From Fibrobacteria bacterium (GTDB lineage: Bacteria > Fibrobacterota > Fibrobacteria > UBA11236): 64,000 nucleotides of DNA. A program made the position numbers and the translations under genes. The stretch is from the NCBI GenBank assembly GCA_025360005.1, contig JANYDA010000023.1, forward strand, positions 1 to 64,000, given 5' to 3'. The stretch's first letter is position 1. Every line of letters starts with the position of its first letter. The notes under the pieces were generated by a model. That model was not told the origin of the DNA. It worked only from the letters and a program-made list of their open reading frames with translations, and did not search any database. Positions 17,162-28,452 of this stretch are shown in pieces.

Positions 17162-18505
17162 GTGGACACATCTACATTGATTCACGGAGCCACGGTCATG
17201 ACCCCCCAGGGGCCCGCAATGGCGGACGTCCTGGTCGAGAATGGCGTCATCCGTTCCGTCGGCGTTTCCCTAAAGGCCCCCGGCGCCCGGCGGTTGGACG
17301 CCAAGGGCCTGACCCTGATTCCCGGCGCCATCGATCCCCAAGTCCATTTCCGCGAACCCGGCATGGAATGGAAGGAAGATCTGGCTTCCGGATCCCGCGC
17401 GGCCGCTGCGGGCGGGGTGACGAGTTTCCTGGAGATGCCGAATACTTCTCCGCCCACGGTCACGGTCGAACTCATGGATGCCAAGAAGAAAATCGCCGCC
17501 TCCAAATGTCTGGTCAACTACAACTTCTTCATCGGCGCCACTCCGGATAACCTGGAGGAACTGCTGGCGGTTAAGAATGTTTGCGGTATCAAGATATTCA
17601 TGGGAGCGTCCACGGGATCGTTGCTGGTGGATAAGCTGGCGGATCTCGATCGCATCTTCTCCCGGGGCCGCCGCCTCATCGCCGTGCATGCGGAAGACGA
17701 AGCTTTGATCCGGGAGAACAAGAGCCGCTATGCCGGCATCACGGACGTAGCCAACCATGCCCTCATCCGCAGCCCGGAAGTGGCATTGCGGGCCACGCGC
17801 ACGGCCGTGGAATTGTCCCGCAAGTACAAGCGCCGCCTGCATATCCTGCACATGACCACGCAGGAGGAAGCGGAGTTCCTGGCCAAGGAAAAAGCCGGCC
17901 TGCCCGTCTCCGCGGAAGTCTGCCCGCAGCATTTCCTGCTCACGGCCCCGGAGTGTTACGAAACCCTGGGCACTTATGCCCAGATGAACCCGCCCCTGCG
18001 CGAGAAGCGCCACGGGGAAGCGCTCTGGCATGCGCTCAAGACCGGCGTCATCGACTGCATAGCCACCGATCATGCGCCGCACACGCGCGAGGAGAAGGAC
18101 AAGGGCTTCCCGCATGCGCCCTCGGGCATGCCCGGAGTGGAGACTTCCCTGCCCTTGATGCTCAATCGCGTCAACCAGGGCCTGTGCACCTTGGAGGAAG
18201 TGATCCGCTGGATGTGCGGGAATCCCGCGCGCCTGTACGGCCTCAAGAACAAAGGGCGCATCGAACCCGGGTACGACGCGGACCTGGTGCTGTTGGACAT
18301 GGCCAGGGAAAAGATCATCGAGAACGGCAAGCTCCAGACCAAGGTGAATTGGAGCCCCTACAACGGCTGGAAGGTCAAGGGCTGGCCGGTGATGACCATG
18401 GTCAACGGAAACGTCGTGTACCGGGAAGGCGAGTTCTTCACGGAGGTATTGGGCAAGGAAATGATCATCGAGGCGCCTTGGGAAAACGGCGGCGCTTTTC
18501 CGTGA
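17162..18505 (+). CDS. pyrC: Dihydroorotase
   Basis: 447 residues, GTG start. Amidohydrolase of the long dihydroorotase type (TIGR00857-like), third step of pyrimidine synthesis: carbamoyl-aspartate to dihydroorotate. Seen: PGAIDPQVHFREPG (metal site 1), GVTSFLEMPNTSPP, the carboxylated-Lys region GIKIFMGASTG, AVHAEDE, HILHMTT, ATDHAPHTREEK and GMPGVETSLPLML. The first His of the usual HxH is Gln (QVH); I recall the same substitution in Bacteroidota-type dihydroorotases, so this is probably a lineage feature rather than a dead enzyme. Its TGA overlaps the GTG of the next gene. Confidence 0.93.
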   Translation: MDTSTLIHGATVMTPQGPAMADVLVENGVIRSVGVSLKAPGARRLDAKGLTLIPGAIDPQVHFREPGMEWKEDLASGSRAAAAGGVTSFLEMPNTSPPTVTVELMDAKKKIAASKCLVNYNFFIGATPDNLEELLAVKNVCGIKIFMGASTGSLLVDKLADLDRIFSRGRRLIAVHAEDEALIRENKSRYAGITDVANHALIRSPEVALRATRTAVELSRKYKRRLHILHMTTQEEAEFLAKEKAGLPVSAEVCPQHFLLTAPECYETLGTYAQMNPPLREKRHGEALWHALKTGVIDCIATDHAPHTREEKDKGFPHAPSGMPGVETSLPLMLNRVNQGLCTLEEVIRWMCGNPARLYGLKNKGRIEPGYDADLVLLDMAREKIIENGKLQTKVNWSPYNGWKVKGWPVMTMVNGNVVYREGEFFTEVLGKEMIIEAPWENGGAFP

Positions 18506-18843
18506 ACGCAGGCAGGGTCAAAGCAGCGATTCTCGATAACCCCTACATCCCGCTTTGCGTGCCGCCGGTATGCGTCGTGTTCCAATTCATGCTGGCTTTG
18601 GCAATACTCGGCAACGGGTTGCCGGACTATGTGACCAAGAGCAGGATGTCCAGCATCCCCGTCACCGGTATGTTTTTCGCGCTTTGCGCCTTCACCGTTC
18701 CGGCCATCATGCTGGGGACCCGGAATCTCATCTACGGTTCCAACAAGGTGGCGCCCGCGCTCGGCATCGTGCTGAACCTGATTTACCTGGTAAGCTTCGT
18801 GGCCTTTTTCCTGATGTTCATCGTTCTTAAAGTCCCGGACTGA
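18502..18843 (+). CDS. Small membrane protein translationally coupled to pyrC
   Basis: 113 residues starting at a GTG that overlaps the pyrC stop (GTGA at 18502-18505). Three hydrophobic segments are visible: PLCVPPVCVVFQFMLALAIL, GMFFALCAFTVPAIMLG and ALGIVLNLIYLVSFVAFFLMFIVL. No enzyme motif is seen and I do not recognise the family. The overlap implies coupled translation with pyrC. Followed by 217 bp without a gene before htrA. Confidence 0.7.
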   Translation: MNAGRVKAAILDNPYIPLCVPPVCVVFQFMLALAILGNGLPDYVTKSRMSSIPVTGMFFALCAFTVPAIMLGTRNLIYGSNKVAPALGIVLNLIYLVSFVAFFLMFIVLKVPD

Positions 18844-19060
18844 ACGTAGCCTAACGCATCCCGTCGTTTTCTTTTGCAACCCGGCTTTCCCATAGGATAG
18901 CGGGGTCCGCCCTTGCCTATGCGCGTGCATCCCTCCAGCGCATGGCTTCCCGAGCCTGTTCCCATGCGTCCGGCATCCGGCACGGCGTTTGCGTTTGCTT
19001 CTCCAACTGCGCTAGTCCCCGGGACGGCGATCCCGGTTTCCCTTCGCAAAGGATCCATGT

Positions 19061-20173
19061 ATGCAGGACACAATTTCGCACCCAAGCGAGCCCGGACGGG
19101 CGGGACGGCAGGCCGATTGGCATGGCGCCGCTGGAGACGATCCTCTTTGGGATGCCTATTCCCGGGCCGTCATCGGCGCCGCCGACCGGGTCAGCCCTTC
19201 CGTGGTATTCATCGAGGTCTTTCAGCGCGAGAAGGGGAAGCCGGCCGCCCGCAAGGAAGAGCAGCCGCGGCTTCCAGGCGCGGGCAAGCCTTCCGGCGAG
19301 GCCGCCCCGCCCGATCGATCCCCAGAGGGAGGGCGGGAGCATGGGGGCACCGGATCCGGATTCATCTTCACACCGGATGGATTCATCCTCACCAACAGCC
19401 ACGTGGTGCACGATGCGACCCGGATCCAAGTCGCCCTGCTCGACGGTTCCCGCTACGAGGCCAGCCTCATCGGCGACGATCCGGATACCGATCTGGCCGT
19501 CATACGCATCACGGCATCCAATCTGACGCCGGCGCCTTTGGGCGATTCCCAAGCCATCCGCGTGGGGCAATTGCTGATAGCCATCGGCAATCCTTACGGC
19601 TTCCAGACCACCGTGACAGCGGGCGTGGCCAGCGCTTTGGGCCGATCCCTGCGGAGCACTTCCGGCCGGCTCATCGACAACGTGATCCAGACCGACGCGT
19701 CCCTGAATCCGGGCAACTCGGGGGGCCCGCTGGTCAACTCGCGCGGCGAAATCATAGGCGTCAATACCGCCATCATCCGTCCCGCGCAAGGCATCTGTTT
19801 CGCCATCGCGATCAATACGGCCAAACGCGTCGCCTCGCAGTTGATGCAGAAAGGCCATATCACGCGCGGCTACCTGGGCGTGGGAGGCCAGGATATCCCC
19901 TTGCACCGGCGCATTGTCCGCTACCACCAGCTCGAACGGGAAGCGGGCATCCTGGTGATCTCCGTCGAAAAGCACAGTCCCGCCGGGAAAGCCGGCCTGA
20001 AAGAAGGCGATGTCATCGTTTCCATCGGCGGGCAGGCCTTGAGCGGCCTGGACGATCTCCACCGCATATTGACGGAAGAACGCATCGGCGTGGATAGCGA
20101 ACTGACCGTGATCCGCCGCTTCACGGAAAAACTCAACCTCAGCGTGCGTCCCATCGTGAGGCCGCCGCATTGA
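19061..20173 (+). CDS. HtrA/DegP-like trypsin-type serine protease with one PDZ domain, no signal peptide
   Basis: 370 residues. Catalytic triad of the HtrA fold is intact: ILTNSHVV (His), DPDTDLAVIRI (Asp), LNPGNSGGPLVN (Ser). A single PDZ domain fills about 270-360 (RGYLGV... AGKAGLKEGDVIVSIGG). Residues 1-40 have no hydrophobic stretch and 60-95 are Pro/Lys/Gly-rich, so unlike DegP it appears cytoplasmic, assuming the ATG at 19061 is right. No in-frame upstream start adding a signal peptide is visible. Role: probable protein quality control or regulated proteolysis; substrate unknown. Monocistronic by spacing. Confidence 0.88.
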   Translation: MQDTISHPSEPGRAGRQADWHGAAGDDPLWDAYSRAVIGAADRVSPSVVFIEVFQREKGKPAARKEEQPRLPGAGKPSGEAAPPDRSPEGGREHGGTGSGFIFTPDGFILTNSHVVHDATRIQVALLDGSRYEASLIGDDPDTDLAVIRITASNLTPAPLGDSQAIRVGQLLIAIGNPYGFQTTVTAGVASALGRSLRSTSGRLIDNVIQTDASLNPGNSGGPLVNSRGEIIGVNTAIIRPAQGICFAIAINTAKRVASQLMQKGHITRGYLGVGGQDIPLHRRIVRYHQLEREAGILVISVEKHSPAGKAGLKEGDVIVSIGGQALSGLDDLHRILTEERIGVDSELTVIRRFTEKLNLSVRPIVRPPH

Positions 20174-20253
20174 ACGCTTTCGATGCGCCCGTGCAGCCGT
20201 TTCCGCTTATCGTGCTTGCGGAGACGGGGCCGGTAATCCCATAATGAGGCACT

Positions 20254-21411
20254 ATGGAAGCCACCCGATCGGACGCGCCCTCTCCCAGGCCCCGGCGTCG
20301 TTCGCTCTCCGCTTTGGCGGCCGTCGCGGCAGTGGCTGTTTGCGTCCCCATACTGCTTATCGGTTTCGCGGAAGCCTATGCACGGCAGCATTTCCTTCCG
20401 GCCATCGGTTCCGTGCTGGAATCCGATCCCTATAGCCGCCTAATCCTGAAAAAGGCTCCCCGCGGCGTTTCGGCCCCGGCCGCCGTTTCCACCAACCGTT
20501 GGGGCATGCGCGGCGATGAGCCGCCCCGGGACTGGAAGGACTGGGCCAGCATCATCGCCATCGGCGGGGGCACCACGCAATGCTTCCAGTTGGATGACCA
20601 TAAAACCTGGCCGTACCTGCTCCAGGAAAAGCTGCGGCGCGCGAACCCGAAAACCTGGATCGGCAATGCCGGACAGGAAGGCGTGACCAGCTTGGCGGGA
20701 GTGGTGCTGATGGATGCGGTCATCCGCAGGCTGCATCCTGCCGCCATCCTGGTCCTGGCCGGCGCGGGCGACATGGCGCTGGATTTTTCCGACGATCGCC
20801 GTGAGCGGGGGAGCGCCTACGACCGCGCCTTCGAGAACCGCATCGATAGGCAAATGGCGAAAACCTCCTTCAAGGAACGCTCCCGCCTGTTCCGGGAATA
20901 CAATCTCTGGAAACGGCGTAACGCGCATGATTCGGTGGTGGCGGACCAGGCCTTCCACTCGAGCCGTTTTCCGGATCTCCTCGAATCCCCGGAAGACCCG
21001 GTGCCGCTGGATTCGCTGGCCGGCGGCCCGCTTGCCGCCTTCCATGCCAACATCCTCCGCATCCAGGCCCTGGCCCGCCAATTGCGCATCCGCGCCATCT
21101 TCATCACCCAGCCTTATCTCTATGGCGCGGATTCGGCCTGGTCCATCCGCGAGGCGCGCATCCTGCAATTCCACGATCGCGACTATCGCATTTCCGCCGC
21201 CACCGAGCGTCGACTGCTCGATCGCTTCAATGCCGATCTCCTTTCCCAATGCCGCGACGGCGGGCTCGAGTGTTTCGATTTGGCGCCCCGAATCCCCAGC
21301 GACTCGCTCCATTTCTACGACGAAGGTTTTCTCACGGAAGCCGGCGCGGCTTTGGCCGCCGAGCAGATAGCAGGCTATCTGGATAGCCACCCCAAAGGAC
21401 CGGGAACCTAG
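20254..21411 (+). CDS. Membrane-anchored SGNH/GDSL-hydrolase-like protein with altered nucleophile block
   Basis: 385 residues. One N-terminal membrane anchor at about 20-45 (SALAAVAAVAVCVPILLIGFA). The rest follows the SGNH fold: STNRWGMRG, block I IIAIGGGTTQCFQLDD, NAGQEGVTSLAG (Gly/Asn block), ILVLAGAGDMAL, and a terminal DSLHFYDEGFLTEAGAALAA (Asp/His block). Related proteins have GGST with the Ser nucleophile; here it is GGGT, so either Thr takes over or the protein is not a hydrolase. It probably faces the periplasm and could act on cell-surface polysaccharide. No operon partner. Confidence 0.72.
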   Translation: MEATRSDAPSPRPRRRSLSALAAVAAVAVCVPILLIGFAEAYARQHFLPAIGSVLESDPYSRLILKKAPRGVSAPAAVSTNRWGMRGDEPPRDWKDWASIIAIGGGTTQCFQLDDHKTWPYLLQEKLRRANPKTWIGNAGQEGVTSLAGVVLMDAVIRRLHPAAILVLAGAGDMALDFSDDRRERGSAYDRAFENRIDRQMAKTSFKERSRLFREYNLWKRRNAHDSVVADQAFHSSRFPDLLESPEDPVPLDSLAGGPLAAFHANILRIQALARQLRIRAIFITQPYLYGADSAWSIREARILQFHDRDYRISAATERRLLDRFNADLLSQCRDGGLECFDLAPRIPSDSLHFYDEGFLTEAGAALAAEQIAGYLDSHPKGPGT

Positions 21412-21526
21412 CCTTAGGTCCGTCTCCGGCTTCGGCCGGCAAGGAAGTTATATTCTTGGTTTGGCGCCCCCATTGGTAAAATGGTTTCAAAGCACGCCAA
21501 CCCACCCTCTTTCAAGTTAAAACGTG

Positions 21527-21552
21527 AATATATCTGAATTTCATGATATATT
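21527..21552. promoter_or_regulatory. Palindromic operator candidate of the ArsR-type regulator
   Basis: AATATATC (21527-21534) and GATATATT (21545-21552) form a perfect 8-bp inverted repeat around a 10-nt centre, ending 8 nt before the ATG at 21561. ArsR proteins bind such AT-rich palindromes. The position overlapping the translation start region suggests autorepression. No Shine-Dalgarno is visible here. Confidence 0.6.
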
Positions 21553-21560
21553 GATATGTC

Positions 21561-22526
21561 ATGCCTAAGGTCTTGCAAATCGAGGTCCTCACCGGCGTTT
21601 TCCGGCTACTCTCGGACGAAACGCGTCTCCGCATCCTCTGCGTCCTCCGCGAATCCGAACTCGCCGTGGGCGAGCTCCAGAAAATCCTGGGCTTGGGGCA
21701 AAGCACCTTGTCCACCCAGCTGGGTCTGCTCAAGGAGCAGGACCTGGTGGCCGGCCGCAAGGAAGGCCAGAAGGTGCTGTACCGAGTCCCGCGCAACGGG
21801 AAAGAAGATCCTAAACTGGATATCATCGAGAACGCTTTGCAAAGCGCGCCGGCCGCCAAGTGGTATGAGCGGGACAAGCGCAACCTCAATAAGGTATTGC
21901 AGGAACGCAGCGATCGTTCGCGGGAGTTTTTCAATACCCAGGCGGTACAGAACATGCCGTCGCCGGGACAGACCTGGCTGGCGTTGAGCAATGGCCTGAT
22001 CCGCTTGATCCGCAACCAGCGCATCGCGGATCTGGGCTGCGGCAATGGCCGCCTGGCCGTCCTGCTGGCCTTATCCGGAAACGCCGTCACCGGTATTGAC
22101 AGCAGTGAAGAGCAAATCCGGCTGGCACGCGGGAATGCGGATAAGGGCGCGGCGGACGGAGAAGCCGGCAACGGGAATCCCGTTTTCAAGCACGCCCCCA
22201 TGGAAGATACCGGCCTTCCGGCCGCCGGCTTCGACGTGGTCATCATGTCGCAGTCCCTGCACCATGCCGCCAAGCCCAAGGAAGCCATCGCGGAATCGCA
22301 CCGCCTGTTGGCGCCCGGCGGGCGCATCCTGATCCTGGATCTGCTCGCGCATGGCGAAGAGTGGATGCGGACCAAGTTCGGCGACTTCTGGCTTGGCTTC
22401 ACCCGTACCGATCTGGAAACCTGGCTGAAAGAAGGCGGCTTCAGCGCCGTCCATTTCGAGATCACCGGACCGTCGCAGGATTACCCGGAGATTGAAGGAC
22501 TGCTGGTGCAGGCGGAGAAACAGTGA
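21561..22526 (+). CDS. ArsR-family winged-helix regulator fused to a SAM-dependent methyltransferase domain
   Basis: 321 residues. About 1-90 is an ArsR winged helix (LLSDETRLRILCVLRESELAVGELQKILGLGQSTLSTQLGLLKEQDLVAGRKEGQKVLYRV) without the metal-binding CxC motif. About 145-300 is a class I methyltransferase: IADLGCGNGRLAVLLALSG, VTGIDSSEEQI, FDVVIMSQSLHHAAKPKEAIAESHRLLAPGG. Such ArsR-methyltransferase fusions often sit beside methionine-cycle genes, and SAM/SAH sensing has been shown for the ArsR regulator SahR in other bacteria. Next to metH, a SAM- or SAH-responsive regulator is the best reading, by inference. A palindrome sits just upstream. Confidence 0.87.
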   Translation: MPKVLQIEVLTGVFRLLSDETRLRILCVLRESELAVGELQKILGLGQSTLSTQLGLLKEQDLVAGRKEGQKVLYRVPRNGKEDPKLDIIENALQSAPAAKWYERDKRNLNKVLQERSDRSREFFNTQAVQNMPSPGQTWLALSNGLIRLIRNQRIADLGCGNGRLAVLLALSGNAVTGIDSSEEQIRLARGNADKGAADGEAGNGNPVFKHAPMEDTGLPAAGFDVVIMSQSLHHAAKPKEAIAESHRLLAPGGRILILDLLAHGEEWMRTKFGDFWLGFTRTDLETWLKEGGFSAVHFEITGPSQDYPEIEGLLVQAEKQ

Positions 22527-22549
22527 AGAAGAAAAGATTTTGCCATATG

Positions 22550-22695
22550 CAAATTGAAAACTGCAAATTGAAAATTGAAAGAGCGGGCCGTCGTAGGCCC
22601 GCAGCAAATGGCGCGACCGCATCAAGGGGGGCGCGATGGAATGCTTTGGCATTCCAATTTGCGATTTTCAATTTTCGATTTTCAATTCGCAAAAA
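22550..22695. repeat. Two opposed heptad arrays enclosing two perfect hairpins, upstream of metH
   Basis: Left array: GCAAATT, GAAACT, GCAAATT, GAAAATT, GAAAGAG (22550-22583). Right array: GCGATTT, TCAATTT, TCGATTT, TCAATTC, GCAAAAA (22661-22695). The two are roughly complementary, so the transcript could fold into a long stem. Between them are GCGGGCC/GGCCCGC with a 6-nt loop (22583-22602) and TGGAATGC/GCATTCCA with a 4-nt loop (22637-22656). This fills the metH leader region; no known riboswitch pattern was recognised. Confidence 0.65.
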
Positions 22696-22720
22696 TTCTT
22701 ACCAACACTAAGGACCCACC

Positions 22721-26443
<3,723 letters not shown>

Positions 26444-26569
26444 TCCAATCCTGAACGGAAGCAATCTTCCCGATCATGTGGGGCGACTTTTTTACGGATC
26501 AGGATTCCGATTTGGCGGAATCGAATCCAGATTTGCTACATTCATCCCGTCTTTTAGACACCACAACCA

Positions 26570-26586
26570 GGGTAGCGCGCCTACCC
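26570..26586 (+). other. Leader hairpin upstream of the bufferin-like genes
   Basis: GGGTAG and CTACCC pair perfectly around CGCGC, followed by GGATATTTTT, 25 nt before the ATG at 26612. It could be a weak terminator of metH or an attenuator in the 5' leader of the two small genes. The ribosome-binding site AGGAAGGA lies just downstream. Confidence 0.4.
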
Positions 26587-26611
26587 GGATATTTTTAGGA
26601 AGGACTAGAAA

Positions 26612-26881
26612 ATGACGAAGTACACTTTTTCAAAAATTGCTCTGTCGATGGCGGTAGTTGGTCTCATGGGCATCTCCCAGGTCGTAGCCGCTGACGCAGC
26701 CCCCGCCGCCGCCAAGACCGAAGCTACCGCTGCTCCGGCCGCCGCTCCCGCTACCGACGTCGCCCCCTTGGACACCAATGCCAAGGCTCCCAAGAAGAAG
26801 TCCCACAAGAAGAAGAAGGCCGCCGCCGCTGCTGCCGCTCCGGCCACCGAAGCCGCTCCCGCCGCCGGTGCCGCTAAATGA
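26612..26881 (+). CDS. Small exported Ala/Pro/Lys-rich protein without Cys, coupled to the bufferin-like precursor
   Basis: 89 residues: signal peptide (ends VVAADA), then Ala/Pro/Thr-rich sequence with a Lys cluster (APKKKSHKKKKAAAAA). No Cys. The stop codon overlaps the next ATG (ATGA at 26878-26881), so translation is coupled. Composition and leader resemble the next gene minus its Cys repeats, so it may be a degenerate paralogue or a partner protein. AGGAAGGA provides a good ribosome-binding site. Function unknown. Confidence 0.72.
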   Translation: MTKYTFSKIALSMAVVGLMGISQVVAADAAPAAAKTEATAAPAAAPATDVAPLDTNAKAPKKKSHKKKKAAAAAAAPATEAAPAAGAAK

Positions 26882-27339
26882 ATAAGTCCAACCTGTTCGC
26901 AAACCTGGCCATTGCCGGCATCGCTGCAGGCATGATCTCGGTTGCTTCGGTTTCCGCGGAAGACGTGGCTGCTCCTGCCGCCACAGCTCCGATGGACACC
27001 TCCAAGCATGCCAAGAAGGCCAAGCACGCCAAGGTCCATAAGGACGCTCCGGCTGCTGCCGCCGCTCCCGTGGCCGCCCCCGCTGCTGAAGCCGCTCCTG
27101 CGGCGCCTGCCGCCGCCGCTACCCCCGCTACCCCCGCTGCCGCTCCTGCCGCCGCCGCCGCTGAAAAGCACGCGTGCAAAGGCACGAATAGCTGCAAAGG
27201 CAAGGGCGGATGCAAGATGGATCAGGCCGGCATCGACGCCGCTGCCAAGAAAATGGGCGTGGCCGCTGACAAGGCCGGCAAAGCCCACGGCTGCAAAGGT
27301 CTAAACGAATGTAAGGGTCTGGGCGGCTGCAAAGCCTAA
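26878..27339 (+). CDS. Bufferin-like Cys-repeat exported peptide, probable MNIO-modified RiPP precursor
   Basis: 153 residues. Signal peptide ends near VSAED; a long Ala/Pro/Lys/His-rich spacer follows. Two repeats follow, CKGTNSCKGKGGCK and CKGLNECKGLGGCK, with Cys at 100, 106, 112 and 139, 145, 151 (spacing C-x5-C-x5-C both times). Cys-rich exported peptides with CxGxNxCKGxGGC patterns are associated with DUF692/MNIO enzymes, which convert Cys to metal-binding thiooxazole-type groups in bufferins. A DUF692 gene lies 138 nt away on the opposite strand. Likely role: periplasmic copper or other metal binding, by inference. The BufA2-type label is from memory. A strong terminator follows. Confidence 0.75.
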   Translation: MNKSNLFANLAIAGIAAGMISVASVSAEDVAAPAATAPMDTSKHAKKAKHAKVHKDAPAAAAAPVAAPAAEAAPAAPAAAATPATPAAAPAAAAAEKHACKGTNSCKGKGGCKMDQAGIDAAAKKMGVAADKAGKAHGCKGLNECKGLGGCKA

Positions 27340-27379
27340 TCCCATCCGAACATCCGGTCCCCTGACCGAGCGCTTGGAA

Positions 27380-27413
27380 GAACCCGCCCCCAAAAGAGGC
27401 GGGTTCTTTTTTT
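27380..27413 (+). terminator. Intrinsic terminator after the bufferin-like precursor
   Basis: GAACCCGCC (27380-27388) and GGCGGGTTC (27398-27406) form a perfect 9-bp stem with a 9-nt loop, followed by seven T. It ends the plus-strand transcript and separates it from the convergent DUF692 gene. Confidence 0.9.
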
Positions 27414-27477
27414 ATTGCCTATAGAACATAGAACAGGGAAAAACATGGCACGGGCCGGCAGCCCCGGAGCAAAGCTC

Positions 27478-28344
27478 CTAAACGCCTGACAAGGCGCTTG
27501 CCCCAATGCCAGACGCCCCTGCGCCTGTCCCTGAGACCCACTTCTTAGCCTTCAAAACCTCCGCATGCGTCTCAGGAAAAGCAGGTATCGCGTCGTCCCA
27601 TTCGACCATGGTAGCGGCCCCACCGCAACCGGCGTAGGCGGCCTTGAAAATCTCCCATACTTCGTCCCGGACGGGATGGTCGTGCGTGTCGAGAACATAG
27701 CTTCCCCGATCGCTATGGCCCGCCAGATGGATTTGGCAAACGCGCGACAAGTCCAGGCCGCCCAGGTATTCCATCGCATCGAAATGGTGGTTGCGGGAGG
27801 ACACATAGATATTGTTCACGTCCAGCATCATGCGGCAATCCGCTTTCTCGACCACGGCGCGGTAGAACTCCCATTCAGGCATGGTCCCGGCGGAGAACTC
27901 GGCCACCGCGGAAAGGTTTTCGATGCCGAATGGAAGCTCAAGGAAGTCCTGGGCGATGCGGGCCTTTTCCGCCACCCGCCGGACGGCCTCATCCGTGTAA
28001 GGGAGCGGCAGCAGATCATGGTAGTGATGCGCGCCTGCCCGCGTCCAGCACAGGTGATCGGTAAACCAGGGCGCTCCGGTTTTGCGGGCCAGCGTTTTCA
28101 GTTTTTTCAAATACCCGAAATCGAGTTCCCCCGGCGCCCCCAATGAGAGGCACACGCCGTGCATCACCACCGGATACGTCTCCAGGATCCGCTCGAGGTT
28201 ATATAACGGAACGCCTCCCGCGGCCATGAAGTTTTCGGAAATGATCTCGAAGAAATCGACCTGGGGACGATGCTCGAAAATGTAAGCGTAATGCGGAATG
28301 CGCAATCCCAATCCGAAACCCAGGTGGGGCAGTTTTAGCGGCAT
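27478..28344 (-). CDS. DUF692 multinuclear non-heme iron oxidase (MNIO/BufB-like)
   Basis: 288 residues, TIM-barrel. Family signatures: GFGLGLRIPHYAYI, VDFFEIISENF, VVMHGVCLSLG, WFTDHLCWT, PFGIENLSAV, MMLDVNNIYVSSRNH, QIHLAGHSD, DTHDHPVRDEVWEIF and TMVEWDDAIP. The His, Asp, Glu and Asn residues in these blocks are the metal ligands of the family. MNIO enzymes modify Cys residues in RiPP precursors. The convergent gene encodes a Cys-repeat exported peptide, the obvious substrate. The usual DUF2063-type partner is missing nearby, and the gene is alone on its strand, so the arrangement differs from classic bufferin operons. Confidence 0.92.
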   Translation of the reverse strand: MPLKLPHLGFGLGLRIPHYAYIFEHRPQVDFFEIISENFMAAGGVPLYNLERILETYPVVMHGVCLSLGAPGELDFGYLKKLKTLARKTGAPWFTDHLCWTRAGAHHYHDLLPLPYTDEAVRRVAEKARIAQDFLELPFGIENLSAVAEFSAGTMPEWEFYRAVVEKADCRMMLDVNNIYVSSRNHHFDAMEYLGGLDLSRVCQIHLAGHSDRGSYVLDTHDHPVRDEVWEIFKAAYAGCGGAATMVEWDDAIPAFPETHAEVLKAKKWVSGTGAGASGIGASALSGV

Positions 28345-28396
28345 GGGAAGAAGATAATAAGAAGGGCTGGAAGGATTCCGTTGGGCCCAGGGGGGT

Positions 28397-28426
28397 GGCG
28401 GGGTTAGGGGAACGCCCTATCCCGCC
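28397..28426. other. Strong GC hairpin between the DUF692 gene and the upstream membrane-protein gene
   Basis: On the minus strand GGCGGG-A-TAGGG pairs with CCCTA-A-CCCCGCC around a short loop. No T tract follows, so it may stop RNA decay or mark the 3' end of the outer-membrane protein transcript rather than act as a classic terminator. Confidence 0.4.
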
Positions 28427-28452
28427 TCCATGGCTGTCGCGCCGCCGCGGGT

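Noticed and set aside
17953-18501. In-frame upstream extension of the small membrane protein gene within pyrC.
   Set aside because: The extension is Arg/Ala/His-rich shadow sequence; the membrane segments begin only after the GTG at 18502.
18913-20097. 394-codon plus-strand frame overlapping htrA.
   Set aside because: Arg/Gly/Pro-rich and motif-free, while the htrA frame has a full catalytic triad and PDZ domain.
22550-22695. CRISPR-like array.
   Set aside because: Units are 7 nt without spacers and vary between copies; no cas genes in the window.
22527-22720. Cobalamin, SAM or SAH riboswitch before metH.
   Set aside because: None of the conserved blocks of these riboswitches was found; the region is explained by heptad arrays and simple hairpins.
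27478-28344. DUF692 gene as a xylose-isomerase-like sugar enzyme.
   Set aside because: The motif set (MHGVCLSLG, FTDHLCW, LDVNNIYV, HLAGH) is specific to the DUF692/MNIO family.
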